Positions 33,481 to 45,819 of a stretch of DNA of 64,000 nucleotides are shown here, one piece after another. The position numbers and the translations under genes are program-made. The DNA is from Clostridia bacterium (lineage in GTDB: Bacteria > Bacillota > Clostridia > Oscillospirales > CAG-272): the NCBI GenBank assembly GCA_017504405.1, contig JAFVRG010000006.1, positions 1 through 64,000 on the forward strand, in the 5' to 3' direction. Within the stretch, counting starts at the first letter, position 1; every line of letters begins with the position of its first letter. A model generated the notes under the pieces. It was not told the origin of the DNA. It did not search any database and saw only the letters and a list, made by a program, of their open reading frames with translations.

Positions 33481-35439
33481 TTACCTTTTATACACGGTGA
33501 CGAAGCAACCGGTATTAACGGTGGGGATTTTGAAAACAGCTCTATCCCCTATTATATCTGCTGAAATTTCAATCTCTCTGTTGCAGGTTGTAAATACTGC
33601 CCTGTTTCCTACCAGAGATGAATTTATATAGAGTCTTGCATCCTCTACGGGACGCTCGAAGCTATCAAAGTTGGTTATTGTTACTGTATATACATCATCA
33701 TTTTCAAGAACATTGAAAACTGTGGTGTTTTTTTCGTCCCTCACATCGAAATCAATAGCGGTGCCGGTCATATAAATAACATCGCTAATAGTGCATGAGT
33801 GTGGCATCTCTTGACGTGCATGTCTATGTATTTTCATAGTCTGCGGGGAAAGCTCATTGAGCGTATAGCCGTTCGAACGCTTGGAGGGCTGATAAATGAA
33901 CAGATATCCGCCATTTTTGGCAAATTCTTCGAGGTCTGAAACCTCCTCATCGGATAGCCCTGATATCGTAGGAACGATAACGGTTTTAAGTCCGAGGCGA
34001 TTTTCCCTGAGATCAGAGGTACGTACTATATTTGGAATTACGTGGTGCTGGCGAACCTCTCTGTAAACATTTTGAAGATAAATGTTATATCTGTCAAACT
34101 GATATATCATAGAGCCCGGATCAAAATTGTCATACGCGTACCACACACGCTCAGGTGTCATCCAGCCGTTTTCATGAGCATCAAATAGGGCGTTTGCGTG
34201 GTGAGAAAAGATTATTCCTACATCGGATGCAACTCTTTTTGATGTTGCGAGCGATTCTGACATTTTTGCAATCATAGCGTTTGTTTCTTTGATAACGCCG
34301 TATTTTTCGGTAGGTGTCTTGTCGTTTCTCAAAATTCCAAACATTCCTATTTCGGGTCCCTTGCCGTTATCGTAGTCGGCACGCCACTGATAATATACAA
34401 GCCCCTTGAAGCCGGCTCCGAGAAGCGTGTATGTTTCTCTTTTCCATTCTTCTTCGGAGAGTGTGCTGTGTGCGTTACATTCGACTGCCCAAACGTTTTT
34501 TCCGTTCATAGCGGCGATTGAACCGAGCAGATCTGCATATTGCAGGGCGTAATATATGGGCTGACCGTAGCACGGCAAATAGTTGGTGACACCGATTATA
34601 TCCATTCCGTCACCCATGGCGAACAGATCCTCGCCCATCTTGAACTGACCGCTCTCCATCATAACAGGCATCATACAGGTCAGGGATTCTGCGTTGGGAT
34701 TGCCTTTGTCTGCGTATCTTCCGAGCTCACAGAGAAATTCGCTCATTTTATTCATCTGGAAGGTGCGCCACAGTATCCAATCGGTATCATCCTCATCGGG
34801 GTTGGGGCGTCTGCGTGGAGGATTAAGGTTTTTTATTCCTTTTTCGGTTTCATATCCGTTGTCAAGCAACCACTTTTTATACGCCTTGATTGTTTCCTTG
34901 TGATAATCGTGAAAATCGTCATAGGAATACGAAGGCTCGTTATACATCAGCTGTAAAACAACATTTTTGAATTTGGAAAAGTGTTTTGAAATATATTCGG
35001 TAGCCTCGTTATTGTCACGTATTACGTCGGGGTGATTTATGCAGTCAGGAACAAACGTACGGTTCTGGTTTACAGGTACGTCTCGCTCGTTTCGCTGCTT
35101 AACGGAATCAGGGTCATCTCCCATATACATAGAATAATCTTGAAGCCTTAGAAGGACCGCGAGCCCATTTTCCTCTGCCTCTCCGACCAACGCCTCTGCA
35201 AATGGGTATGCACCCGCAACCTCACCGTTGATTCTTTCGGTTTTTCCAAACGCACAGGTTCTTATCATGTTGAAACCCATGCTTGCTATATGAGGAATAT
35301 CCTCCTTCATTTCGCCTATCCTGTTGCCCTCAGGCGGAACGGGATATTTGTAAGGATTAAAGGAAGCGTAGTATGCAACGCCAATACCGATAACAGGTCT
35401 TCCGTTTTTGTACATTATTCCGTTTTTGATTGAATACAT
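33481..35439 (-). CDS. GH42-like beta-galactosidase-family glycoside hydrolase
   Basis: 652 residues, no signal peptide. The opening MYSIKNGIMYKNGRPVIGIG and IASMGFNMIRTC are typical of clan GH-A. The acid/base Glu lies in MYNEPSYSY (about residue 165) and the nucleophile Glu in VWAVECNA (about residue 319). A Rossmann-like trimerisation domain follows (about 410-560, VPTISGLSDEEVSDLEEFAKNGG) and then a small beta domain. GH42 enzymes cleave beta-galactosides; this divergent member could have another specificity. It is followed upstream by two more glycan genes on the same strand. Confidence 0.75.
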   Translation of the reverse strand: MYSIKNGIMYKNGRPVIGIGVAYYASFNPYKYPVPPEGNRIGEMKEDIPHIASMGFNMIRTCAFGKTERINGEVAGAYPFAEALVGEAEENGLAVLLRLQDYSMYMGDDPDSVKQRNERDVPVNQNRTFVPDCINHPDVIRDNNEATEYISKHFSKFKNVVLQLMYNEPSYSYDDFHDYHKETIKAYKKWLLDNGYETEKGIKNLNPPRRRPNPDEDDTDWILWRTFQMNKMSEFLCELGRYADKGNPNAESLTCMMPVMMESGQFKMGEDLFAMGDGMDIIGVTNYLPCYGQPIYYALQYADLLGSIAAMNGKNVWAVECNAHSTLSEEEWKRETYTLLGAGFKGLVYYQWRADYDNGKGPEIGMFGILRNDKTPTEKYGVIKETNAMIAKMSESLATSKRVASDVGIIFSHHANALFDAHENGWMTPERVWYAYDNFDPGSMIYQFDRYNIYLQNVYREVRQHHVIPNIVRTSDLRENRLGLKTVIVPTISGLSDEEVSDLEEFAKNGGYLFIYQPSKRSNGYTLNELSPQTMKIHRHARQEMPHSCTISDVIYMTGTAIDFDVRDEKNTTVFNVLENDDVYTVTITNFDSFERPVEDARLYINSSLVGNRAVFTTCNREIEISADIIGDRAVFKIPTVNTGCFVTVYKR

Positions 35440-35491
35440 GAGAATTCCTCCGTTGGCTCTCTATTCTTATTTTATCACTCAGGGGTGCGTT

Positions 35492-35530
35492 CAACAATAG
35501 ACAATTGTTTCTTAAAGTTGACATATTGTT
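35492..35530. promoter_or_regulatory. putative operator region of the GH42-like gene
   Basis: Contains CAACAATAGACAATTG followed by TTTCTTAAAG, and GTTGACATATTGTT (35517-35530). The latter 14-mer recurs exactly at the AraC promoter 39704-39717, and the former has a close relative upstream of lacZ at 43724-43747. Confidence 0.4.
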
Positions 35531-35561
35531 TGGTGTTCAACCGGGATTGAGTATAAGACGC

Positions 35562-37541
35562 TTATTGCTCTATCTTAAGAAGAAAATAAAGGGCGAAGTC
35601 CTGGTCGTTAGCATACGAATCGTAAAAATCACCGCGAAGTCCGTTAACACTGAAGGGATAAACATGAGCGCAGCTCGCCCTGCCATCCTCGTTAAAAAGT
35701 AAGGTGCAATTTTGAACGGTAGCACGTCCGTGCAGCTTACTTTTCTCATCGTTTGTCAGAACACCGTACAGATAGTTACAGTACCCGGACAGCGAGGACC
35801 AGTAGTGCGGAAGAATATCTCCGAATGCACGTGACTTACCAAACCAAAATCCGTCCCAGTAGCGAATAGGAATTTTATCTATACGGGCGTCGGGAGCGCT
35901 ACCCTCGAAGCGGAGGAGGGTGTCAATATGATCACGAGCGCTGTCAAGGTATCTTTCTTCGCCTGTAAGAGCGTAGCAGTCAAGTATGAGAGAGACAGCA
36001 GGTGTTACTATGGACTGCTCAAAATTTACCTCATGTGCAGGGTAAATAACACCTTTTTCTATTATGTTTTCGACATGGCGGATAAATTTTTCTGACAGTT
36101 TTTTAGCCGCCTCTGCTCTGCCGCCGTTTTCGAGCGACTTAATAAATTCGTATGGTCGAACGGCGTTAGGGTAGAATTTTTCACCGTCCATCTCGTAATA
36201 GAAATTAGCTGTTTTTTCAACCAAGTCAAGATAACGTGTGTTTTTTGTGAGAATATAAAGCTCATTAAAAAACAGCGTTGCCCACAGGACATTATAAAGG
36301 CGGAAGTCCTCATGGCTCTTGCCTATACCGTCGGATACGTATCCGGTTTCTTCGTCAACGCATTCGCGAATCATAAATTCAACAAACAAATCAAGGCTTT
36401 CCTTGAAACGTGGATTGCTGGTTTTTTGCAGGTATTTTGCAATCAGTATACCCATTCCTATGCGTTCCCTGCAAGCATTGTGGTCACGCCAACGGAAATC
36501 AAAGTACTGCTCGTCTGTATCGTTATCGTAAACGAGGTATGCACCGTATAAGGGCGATGCCTCGTCCATGCACTGCTGATTGTTTACGATAAAAGATATT
36601 CGCTTTTCTGCGAGCGAATAAGAGTCAAGCGTTACATTAAATAGCGCATAGCTCTTTACTCCGTTTACAGTGAAGAAAATTTTGTTTTCCCCGAAATTTT
36701 CTGCGGTAAAACTTAAATAAAGTCTGTTTCCTTCCGCTCTCGCAGCAACATTTGCGGTGAGGCTCTCTGCCGAAAATCTCTCGACTTTATTTTTGCCAAC
36801 TACGCAAAAATCAACGGTGTCCCCTTTTTTAACGGTCAGTGAGCTTGCCTCTACCGAAAGATAGGAGCTGTATTCTTTGAGGCGCTTTTTAAAACTGTCC
36901 TTGCCTTCATGAGGGAAAATTTCATAGGACAGGGTGTATTTTTCCTCGGGGTTTAAATGAAATGATGATAAATTGAGGAGCAAAATCCCTCTGTCATTTG
37001 ATTTTACACCGAGCTGAGAGTAGGATGCAATCGAGCCCTCAGTGAAAACAACTCCTAAATGCTTATCAGAAAGAGCCATTCTCTCGGCGTTTATATAGGC
37101 AGAGTTAAGTCCTGCGAAGATATGGGCATTCATTCTGCCGTGAGCGCATATCTCGCTTGAATCGTATCTGTCGTTAATGGGCATGGAAAGAGTGATGCTT
37201 CCCTCATTAAAATAAACAGGACAGGCGTTTTTGTTAGTAATAATGCTTTTAACCGTAAATTTGTCGCCTAAAAGAGTATACTGAGTTTCAATTTGAATGC
37301 CGTTTGTGAGATAAGTTGCGATTGCACCGTTTTCCTTCTCATAAAAGCCCGTAAGCTCAAACACTCTTTTTTCTTGCATGAATTTATAGAAATGGTATTC
37401 TCTGTCGCTTTCCACAGAGAAAACTCCAAGTGGCTCGTCATCTCGAACGAAGTTGGCGACATCCTTGTCGTCCTGGCGCACGATTTTGCAAACGCCACCG
37501 CTTTTTTCATCAAAAAGAATTTCGAAAAAGTTGTTTTTCAT
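35562..37541 (-). CDS. unknown large protein, beta domain plus alpha/alpha-toroid, probable glycosidase
   Basis: 659 residues, no signal peptide. Residues 1-310 look beta-rich (an N-terminal super-sandwich such as precedes many six-hairpin glycosidases). Residues about 330-659 contain regularly spaced helix pairs with FDFRWRDHNACRERIGMG, YNVLWATLFFNELYILTKN, EVNFEQSIVTPAVSLILDCY and IPIRYWDGFWFGKSRAFGD, i.e. an alpha/alpha toroid with several acidic and aromatic residues. I cannot name the family. It lies between the GH42-like and beta-helix genes on the same strand (33-base gap to the latter) and likely acts in the same pathway. Confidence 0.6.
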   Translation of the reverse strand: MKNNFFEILFDEKSGGVCKIVRQDDKDVANFVRDDEPLGVFSVESDREYHFYKFMQEKRVFELTGFYEKENGAIATYLTNGIQIETQYTLLGDKFTVKSIITNKNACPVYFNEGSITLSMPINDRYDSSEICAHGRMNAHIFAGLNSAYINAERMALSDKHLGVVFTEGSIASYSQLGVKSNDRGILLLNLSSFHLNPEEKYTLSYEIFPHEGKDSFKKRLKEYSSYLSVEASSLTVKKGDTVDFCVVGKNKVERFSAESLTANVAARAEGNRLYLSFTAENFGENKIFFTVNGVKSYALFNVTLDSYSLAEKRISFIVNNQQCMDEASPLYGAYLVYDNDTDEQYFDFRWRDHNACRERIGMGILIAKYLQKTSNPRFKESLDLFVEFMIRECVDEETGYVSDGIGKSHEDFRLYNVLWATLFFNELYILTKNTRYLDLVEKTANFYYEMDGEKFYPNAVRPYEFIKSLENGGRAEAAKKLSEKFIRHVENIIEKGVIYPAHEVNFEQSIVTPAVSLILDCYALTGEERYLDSARDHIDTLLRFEGSAPDARIDKIPIRYWDGFWFGKSRAFGDILPHYWSSLSGYCNYLYGVLTNDEKSKLHGRATVQNCTLLFNEDGRASCAHVYPFSVNGLRGDFYDSYANDQDFALYFLLKIEQ

Positions 37542-37573
37542 AGTTTTTCCTCTTAAAAAGTGAAACGTGAACC

Positions 37574-39607
37574 TTAGTTGTCCTCGATAAGTCCTATTGA
37601 TTTGAAGTCAACAGCATGAATCAGAACCTCATCATCCTTGTATCCCATGACAGGGTCTGTTTTCCTGAAATACATATAATCCTCGACGGGATTTCCGTTT
37701 TGGTCGGTAAGCTTTTTGCCAAACCAATCCTTCTGTGTGAGGTCACGGCTTTCGTAATCGACAAACACATTCTTCTTGTTGTTTGTGTTGTTATAGTATG
37801 TGTACTCAAAGCGTGCATCGTTTTCATACACATCATAGAGATACGGGTATCTCTCCTTATATACGGGGCTGGTTATATCTACACCGTGCATATCGTTCTC
37901 ATCAACGGTGTGGACACGTGTCTGTGCCAAGAGGTTGTTGTGCATATAAAAATGCGAGTTGGTTTCGAAGTCAAATTCAACACCGGGCACACAGTCTATG
38001 ACGAAGTTATTGTTAAAGGAGAGAAGACCGCCGCAGGTGTGGTGAATTATTCCGAATCCGCCGCTTTGTATGTTGACGAAAAAGTTGTCATAAACAGCGT
38101 TGAATATATCCCAGTCGTCAAAGTAGATAGCACAAATGCCAAGCCCTGTTTCAACTGAATTTTTGAGGTCGTGGAAATAATTGTTCCTGAAAACATTTCC
38201 AACCTCGCTCATATCTCTGCCCATGTAAATTGCGCCTGAATCCGAGGTCTCGATACATACCCTCGTTATATCGTTAAATTCGATTGTGTGGTCGTTTCCG
38301 TGCAGATATACAGCAAAGGCGGGTAAATCGTGCATATAGCAGTGTGAAACCTTGTTCCCCACGCCCATCAAGTTTACGGCTCCCTTGTAGGTTCTGTCAA
38401 GACGGTTGACCGACCAAAATTCGCAGTTGTGAACTCTGTTGTTTGCAGGTATGAGATTTTTTCTGTTACCGCCGCCGAGCAAAACTCCGCCTGCACCGCA
38501 GTCGTGAATTTTACAGCCCTCAACCGAGTGATTTATACCGCCGTTGTTATCCCACGCCGCAAATTCGTAAATGTATTCGTGCCAGCTTCCCATTTCTCTG
38601 GACAGAGGCTTGAACGGCTTCGCCAACGGCGAATGAGCGCCGTGACAGTCGTTGAGACCGTGCTCAAGCGGCGTTGCGCCCTGTCCTATCTGGACGGCAA
38701 GGATACCCATATTTCTGAATTCACAGTTTTTGATTACACAGCCTTCGCCGCCCTCGATATAAACGCCGCTGTTACGGGTGTTTTCAAATGTTATGCCCTC
38801 AAAGGAAACGTTGCTTGCGCCCTCGATTGCCACCATAACCTTGTCCATTACGGAAATCTGAAGGGTTGCGGTTTTGAGGTCAACGTCAGCCGTGGGCTTG
38901 AAGTAGAGCACCTTTTCGTCAATGTCGATATAGTATTCGCCCTCGTCGGTCAGCTCCTCTAAGAGATTTACAACATAATAGCCCGAATGGTGCGTAAACT
39001 GATAGCCGAAAAGGTGGGGCTGCTCGGTGGTAACCGTTCCGTTTTCTGCATCTATTTTTGCAATTTTCACGCACTCGTCAGCCCACGATTGATTGGGATA
39101 GCCGCCGAGGTATGCGTGCTTTGCATTTGCCCATTTTTTTATTTTTTCTTGGTCGAGGCGAAGGGTTGCAGGGCGGCAGCCGTAATCCTTATCACGGGGG
39201 ATGCTGCCCGAATCGACTATGTCGTTTTCGCGGTAGTTTATAATTCCCTTTTTGGGGTAACGGGCGAGGTTCTGAGCCATTGAATTTATAAAAAGCTCGC
39301 TTGGTGCATTTATGTACGGACGGCGAAAGCCTCGGTTGCCAAGCTCGTGAAGCTCTATGTCAAGATATGAAAGGTCAATTTTCTTGATGCCGTCTTTATA
39401 ATCCTCAATTTTTGAATTGTCGAGAATTACTCCGCCGTCGAAATATACCTCTCCGTCAGCGATAATGTGTGTATTGTTGTTTTTTGCTGTAAGACTTATG
39501 GTTTCGTTTATAAAATATCTGCCCTCTGACAGGATAATGGTTTCGTTTCCTGCCGATTCAAGGATTTTTTTGATATTATCATTTGGAAATATGCGTGTTT
39601 TTTTCAT
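37574..39607 (-). CDS. right-handed parallel beta-helix protein
   Basis: 677 residues from ATG 39607 (GGAGG eight bases upstream). The central region is a parallel beta-helix: repeating ~22-residue turns such as NVSFEGITFENTRNSGVYIE, GCVIKNCEFRNMGILAVQIG, HSVEGCKIHDCGAGGVLLGG and HTIEFNDITRVCIETSDSGA. This fold is typical of pectate lyases, GH110 alpha-galactosidases and other GH/PL families; no unambiguous catalytic motif was identified. There is no signal peptide, unusual for an extracellular pectinolytic enzyme, so it probably acts on oligosaccharides inside the cell. It is divergent from the AraC gene at 39754 and the likely first gene of the 39607-33481 unit. Confidence 0.75.
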   Translation of the reverse strand: MKKTRIFPNDNIKKILESAGNETIILSEGRYFINETISLTAKNNNTHIIADGEVYFDGGVILDNSKIEDYKDGIKKIDLSYLDIELHELGNRGFRRPYINAPSELFINSMAQNLARYPKKGIINYRENDIVDSGSIPRDKDYGCRPATLRLDQEKIKKWANAKHAYLGGYPNQSWADECVKIAKIDAENGTVTTEQPHLFGYQFTHHSGYYVVNLLEELTDEGEYYIDIDEKVLYFKPTADVDLKTATLQISVMDKVMVAIEGASNVSFEGITFENTRNSGVYIEGGEGCVIKNCEFRNMGILAVQIGQGATPLEHGLNDCHGAHSPLAKPFKPLSREMGSWHEYIYEFAAWDNNGGINHSVEGCKIHDCGAGGVLLGGGNRKNLIPANNRVHNCEFWSVNRLDRTYKGAVNLMGVGNKVSHCYMHDLPAFAVYLHGNDHTIEFNDITRVCIETSDSGAIYMGRDMSEVGNVFRNNYFHDLKNSVETGLGICAIYFDDWDIFNAVYDNFFVNIQSGGFGIIHHTCGGLLSFNNNFVIDCVPGVEFDFETNSHFYMHNNLLAQTRVHTVDENDMHGVDITSPVYKERYPYLYDVYENDARFEYTYYNNTNNKKNVFVDYESRDLTQKDWFGKKLTDQNGNPVEDYMYFRKTDPVMGYKDDEVLIHAVDFKSIGLIEDN

Positions 39608-39704
39608 AAACAAGGCCTCCCTAAAGTATTAGATTTTAATCTCGTGCTATAACTATATTTTACATCAATGTATAAAAAAAACAATACAAAAATGTTAGAA
39701 AATG

Positions 39705-39733
39705 TTGACATATTGTTGGGAATGTGGTAAAAT
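39705..39733 (+). promoter_or_regulatory. promoter of the AraC gene between beta-helix and lacZ
   Basis: TTGACA 39705-39710, 17-base spacer, TAAAAT 39728-39733. The -35 box lies inside a 14-mer (GTTGACATATTGTT) shared with 35517-35530, suggesting autoregulation through the same site. Confidence 0.7.
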
Positions 39734-39753
39734 TACAACATAAGGAGGGTGTT

Positions 39754-40557
39754 ATGGAAATCCATTATATGAAATATGCAGATGTGCGTCCGGTTGATTT
39801 TTCACACATTGAAACCGACAGGGGCACGATGGAGGGCTGTTACGTCCTTTTGCATTTTATAAACCCTATGACATTTACGTTCTACGATAATATCGGAGTG
39901 AAGAAAATAGTTGATACAGAGCCTCATTCGGTTATCCTTCTGCAAAAGGGAGTAAGACACGGATATTTTCAGTCAAATGGAGAGCCACTTGCTTACAATT
40001 GGCTGACCTTCTTTGAGGATGATGAGAATATGAGCAAGATACTGAGTGAATACGGTATCAAGCTAAATACCTTCTATTATCCGTCTCAACACGCCCGAAT
40101 CTCAAAAATTTTTGCGGATATAGAGGAGCTCTATATACATAAAGGCTCATCCTTCAGAATAATGGTTCCGAGATGCATTGAGGAGATATTTCTGTTATTA
40201 GGTGCGGACGACGACGAACGATATATCAGCAACAAGACACGAAAAATACTTCTGGAACTCAGAAATGAAATTCACGACAGGATTGATGCAAAGTGGACAA
40301 TTGATATGATGCTGAAAAAGGTCTGCTTTAACAGGTCCTATTTCGAAACAAGCTACAAGCGACTTTTCAGAATTTCTCCTATGGAGGAGGTAATCAGCCT
40401 GAAAATCAAGAAGGCAATGCAACGTATAAAGGAGTCCGATGAATCGCTATGCGATATAGCAGAGAGTCTTGGATATTCCAATTATACCCATTTTTCACGC
40501 CAGTTTACGAAATTTATGGGTATTTCCCCATCAGCATATCGAAGAAAACACAAATAA
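39754..40557 (+). CDS. AraC-family transcriptional regulator
   Basis: 267 residues from ATG 39754, which follows AAGGAGGG; the frame extends ten codons upstream without a ribosome site. The N-terminal part is a beta-rich sensor domain (CYVLLHFINPMTFTFYDN, then SVILLQKGVRHGYFQSNGEP). The C-terminal HTH pair has WTIDMMLKKVCFNRSYFETSYKRLF and LGYSNYTHFSRQFTKFMGISPSAYRR. It is flanked by the divergent beta-helix operon and the convergent lacZ, and likely regulates both. Confidence 0.88.
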   Translation: MEIHYMKYADVRPVDFSHIETDRGTMEGCYVLLHFINPMTFTFYDNIGVKKIVDTEPHSVILLQKGVRHGYFQSNGEPLAYNWLTFFEDDENMSKILSEYGIKLNTFYYPSQHARISKIFADIEELYIHKGSSFRIMVPRCIEEIFLLLGADDDERYISNKTRKILLELRNEIHDRIDAKWTIDMMLKKVCFNRSYFETSYKRLFRISPMEEVISLKIKKAMQRIKESDESLCDIAESLGYSNYTHFSRQFTKFMGISPSAYRRKHK

Positions 40558-40561
40558 ATAC

Positions 40562-40592
40562 AAAAGGGCGAGCCTTTATAGCTCGCCCTTGG
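40562..40592. terminator. bidirectional terminator between AraC and lacZ
   Basis: AAGGGCGAGC-CTTTATA-GCTCGCCCTT, perfect 10-bp stem. T-runs are short on the plus side (GGCTTTT) and TTTTGTA on the minus side. It separates two converging genes. Confidence 0.75.
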
Positions 40593-40595
40593 CTT

Positions 40596-43637
<3,042 letters not shown>

Positions 43638-43655
43638 TTATAGTGTTTCCTGTAT

Positions 43656-43684
43656 ATAATATCAAATGTGATACCAATAGTCAA
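43656..43684 (-). promoter_or_regulatory. sigma-A promoter of lacZ
   Basis: Minus strand: TTGACT (43684-43679), 17-base spacer, TATTAT (43661-43656). Upstream at 43724-43747 lies CAACAAATATGCAATTGTTT, similar to the motif at 35492. The remainder of the 43614-43924 gap is AT-rich and holds no gene I can support. Confidence 0.7.
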
Positions 43685-43871
43685 TGAAAACGAACAAAAG
43701 GTAAACTTTTTCAAACATAAGGACAACAAATATGCAATTGTTTAAAGCAATCAATTGTACAATCTATGGGGGCAGATATGCCCTGCTTTTTCGGCGGCGT
43801 TCATTTTGATAAGCATTTTCCTAATTCCCGTCGCGGAGATTATCAATGAAAATTCCGACCTGAAAATCAAA

Positions 43872-43921
43872 TAAAAAGAGCGTCGTTAAGGAGAACCAAA
43901 ACGGTTCACAGACGCTCTTTT
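43872..43921 (-). terminator. cruciform-type terminator of the DMT/AraC operon
   Basis: AAAAAGAGCGTC...GACGCTCTTTTTT outer stem with an inner GAACC-AAAAC-GGTTC hairpin. T-rich on both sides, four bases past the DMT gene stop. Confidence 0.75.
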
Positions 43922-43924
43922 TTA

Positions 43925-44803
43925 TTATCCTATGCCTGTGAGCACTATTGAAATAAGTCCGACGAATATTCCGAGGAGCTGCAATCTGTTCAGCTTTTCC
44001 CCAAAAACGAGCCAGCCGATAAAAGTTGAGAGTATAACGAGCGCCCCGTTGCTGACAGGGAAGAATATCGCGCTGGGTATCACCGCGGAGAGGGAAAGAT
44101 TTATGCGTATGTACACACAGCCTGCAAGCGCGCTGGTTACGAGCCATAATAGCGATGCCTTTTTTAGCGTGGGCATCGGCTCGTTTTTTACCTTATTGAT
44201 AATAATTCCCGTGCAGAAGAAAAATATTGCGGAAAAGAAGGATGCACAAAGCATCATACCGTTTACCTCGGAGGAGAAGTCCGAACGCCCGAAAACCTTA
44301 TAGAACATTCCTATAACGCCGCCCGCAATAAAGAAAGCTGAGCAGTAAATTATCCATTTGAGAGTCATCGAAACATTGCTCTTTTTGGGATTTACGCACA
44401 TAAAAACTGACAGAAGCATAAGAGCAATTCCTGCTATTTGTAGCGCGCTGACGTTCTCGCTTGCGTAAAATATACCGAAAACCGTTGCGGGAATAAACGC
44501 GGCGCTTCCTATGAGGGTGGTGAAGGTTACCGGTCCCTCTGCAAGAGATTGCATTTTAAGAAACAAAAAAGCGCACAGTATAAAGCCGTATACAAGTCCG
44601 AACAGAACGGCGCCTCCACTGATACTCCTTCCTCCTGCCGCAAAGAACCATATGAGCATAACCGCAGTCCAGACTATGCTGACACCGCCGTTGAAAAAGA
44701 AGCAATCGCCTGTATTTTTTATAGTTCTGTTATTGAATTTTTTGAGTATTGCGCTGTTTAAGGTTGCAAACGCTATCGCAACTGTCATAAGCAGGTATTC
44801 CAT
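43925..44803 (-). CDS. EamA-family (DMT superfamily) transporter
   Basis: 292 residues with ten hydrophobic segments in two five-helix repeats, as in drug/metabolite transporters. Typical features are the LEGPVTFTTLIGSAAFIPATVFGI-like first-repeat end (here beginning AEGPVTF) and the second-repeat ending AIFFPVSNGALVILSTFIGWLVFGEKL. These carriers move small metabolites, sugars or amino acids across the cytoplasmic membrane. The start codon overlaps the stop of the AraC gene (TAATG), so it is co-expressed with that regulator and is the likely importer or exporter for this module. Substrate unknown. Confidence 0.82.
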   Translation of the reverse strand: MEYLLMTVAIAFATLNSAILKKFNNRTIKNTGDCFFFNGGVSIVWTAVMLIWFFAAGGRSISGGAVLFGLVYGFILCAFLFLKMQSLAEGPVTFTTLIGSAAFIPATVFGIFYASENVSALQIAGIALMLLSVFMCVNPKKSNVSMTLKWIIYCSAFFIAGGVIGMFYKVFGRSDFSSEVNGMMLCASFFSAIFFFCTGIIINKVKNEPMPTLKKASLLWLVTSALAGCVYIRINLSLSAVIPSAIFFPVSNGALVILSTFIGWLVFGEKLNRLQLLGIFVGLISIVLTGIG

Positions 44804-45657
44804 TATTTTTCTCCATTATGCGCGGTGTCGCTCTTAGCGAGATCCTCGCGGTATTTTTTCGGTGTTTTTTTGAATTTATGTGTAAAGACCTTATAGAAAT
44901 AAGACGTGTCCCTAAAGCCAGCCGAGGCAGATATTTCACCTATCGGGCGCGCCCTGTCCTCCAGCATTTGTGCCGCCCTTTTCAGCCTGTAATCCGAAAG
45001 ATAGTGCTGCGGCGACATTCCTACGTGTTTCATAAACAGTCGGTAGAGATAGGTGCGGTCAAGCCCTGCGTTGAAGGCGACGTCGGACACCGTTATGGAA
45101 AGGGAATAGTTATCCTCTATATACTGCTTTACCTTTTTAACATAACGCTCTGGTGGGGAAAGCTGTGGCTTGCTCTTGGTATTTGCCTTCACAAGACGGC
45201 TCATAACGAGAAGAAGATATCCTAAGACCTCGTATCCCTTTGCCTCGTCACGCTTGCCCGCAGAGTGCATTGCGTATATATCCCTGACCGTATCGTCGTC
45301 GAGTGGGAAATCAAAGGTCACGTCTATCTCGCTAAGACCTGCGGCGTGAACAAGCGCCTCTCCGTCAGCTCCGCGAAAGGATACGTAAACGTATTTCCAC
45401 GGCTTCTGCTTATCCGCGGCATATACACAGCTTGCCCCCGGCGTTATTATAAAGCCTTGCCCCGAAGAAAGGTCATAGGTTTTTCCGTTAACGCTGAAGC
45501 AGCCCTTCCCCTCAAGTATAAAATGTACGGAATAATCCCTGTAATCTATTTTTGGCGTTGCGTGACCTGAATGACATATTTGTATTCCGCACTCGGTCAC
45601 TGCGAGGCTGTGCCCCGCTATCCTTTCAAGATTATATCTGTCGGTTTCATAGCTCAT
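44803..45657 (-). CDS. AraC-family transcriptional regulator
   Basis: 284 residues from ATG 45657; the frame is open far upstream to 46056 but this covers the divergent Gfo/Idh gene and its promoter, so the short start is chosen. The N-terminal cupin (YSVHFILEGKGCFSVNGKTYDLSSGQGFIITPG, split here as YSVHFILEGKGCF and QGFIITPGASC) and the C-terminal AraC domain (VSDVAFNAGLDRTYLYRLFMKHVG, FRDTSYFYKVFTHKFKKTPKKYR) are clear. It is divergent from the Gfo/Idh-GNAT pair and coupled to the DMT transporter gene. Confidence 0.88.
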   Translation of the reverse strand: MSYETDRYNLERIAGHSLAVTECGIQICHSGHATPKIDYRDYSVHFILEGKGCFSVNGKTYDLSSGQGFIITPGASCVYAADKQKPWKYVYVSFRGADGEALVHAAGLSEIDVTFDFPLDDDTVRDIYAMHSAGKRDEAKGYEVLGYLLLVMSRLVKANTKSKPQLSPPERYVKKVKQYIEDNYSLSITVSDVAFNAGLDRTYLYRLFMKHVGMSPQHYLSDYRLKRAAQMLEDRARPIGEISASAGFRDTSYFYKVFTHKFKKTPKKYREDLAKSDTAHNGEK

Positions 45658-45819
45658 AGCATCACCGCCTTCCTTATTTAGAATAACACAACATTTATCT
45701 TTTGGAAAGAGTTTTTTGTAGAAAACAACATAATTACAATAAATTCGCAACTTTTTTACCTTTACTTTACCCCCGTTTTGTGTGTAAAATAAAGTAAAAA
45801 ACACAAGGAAGGTACGACT

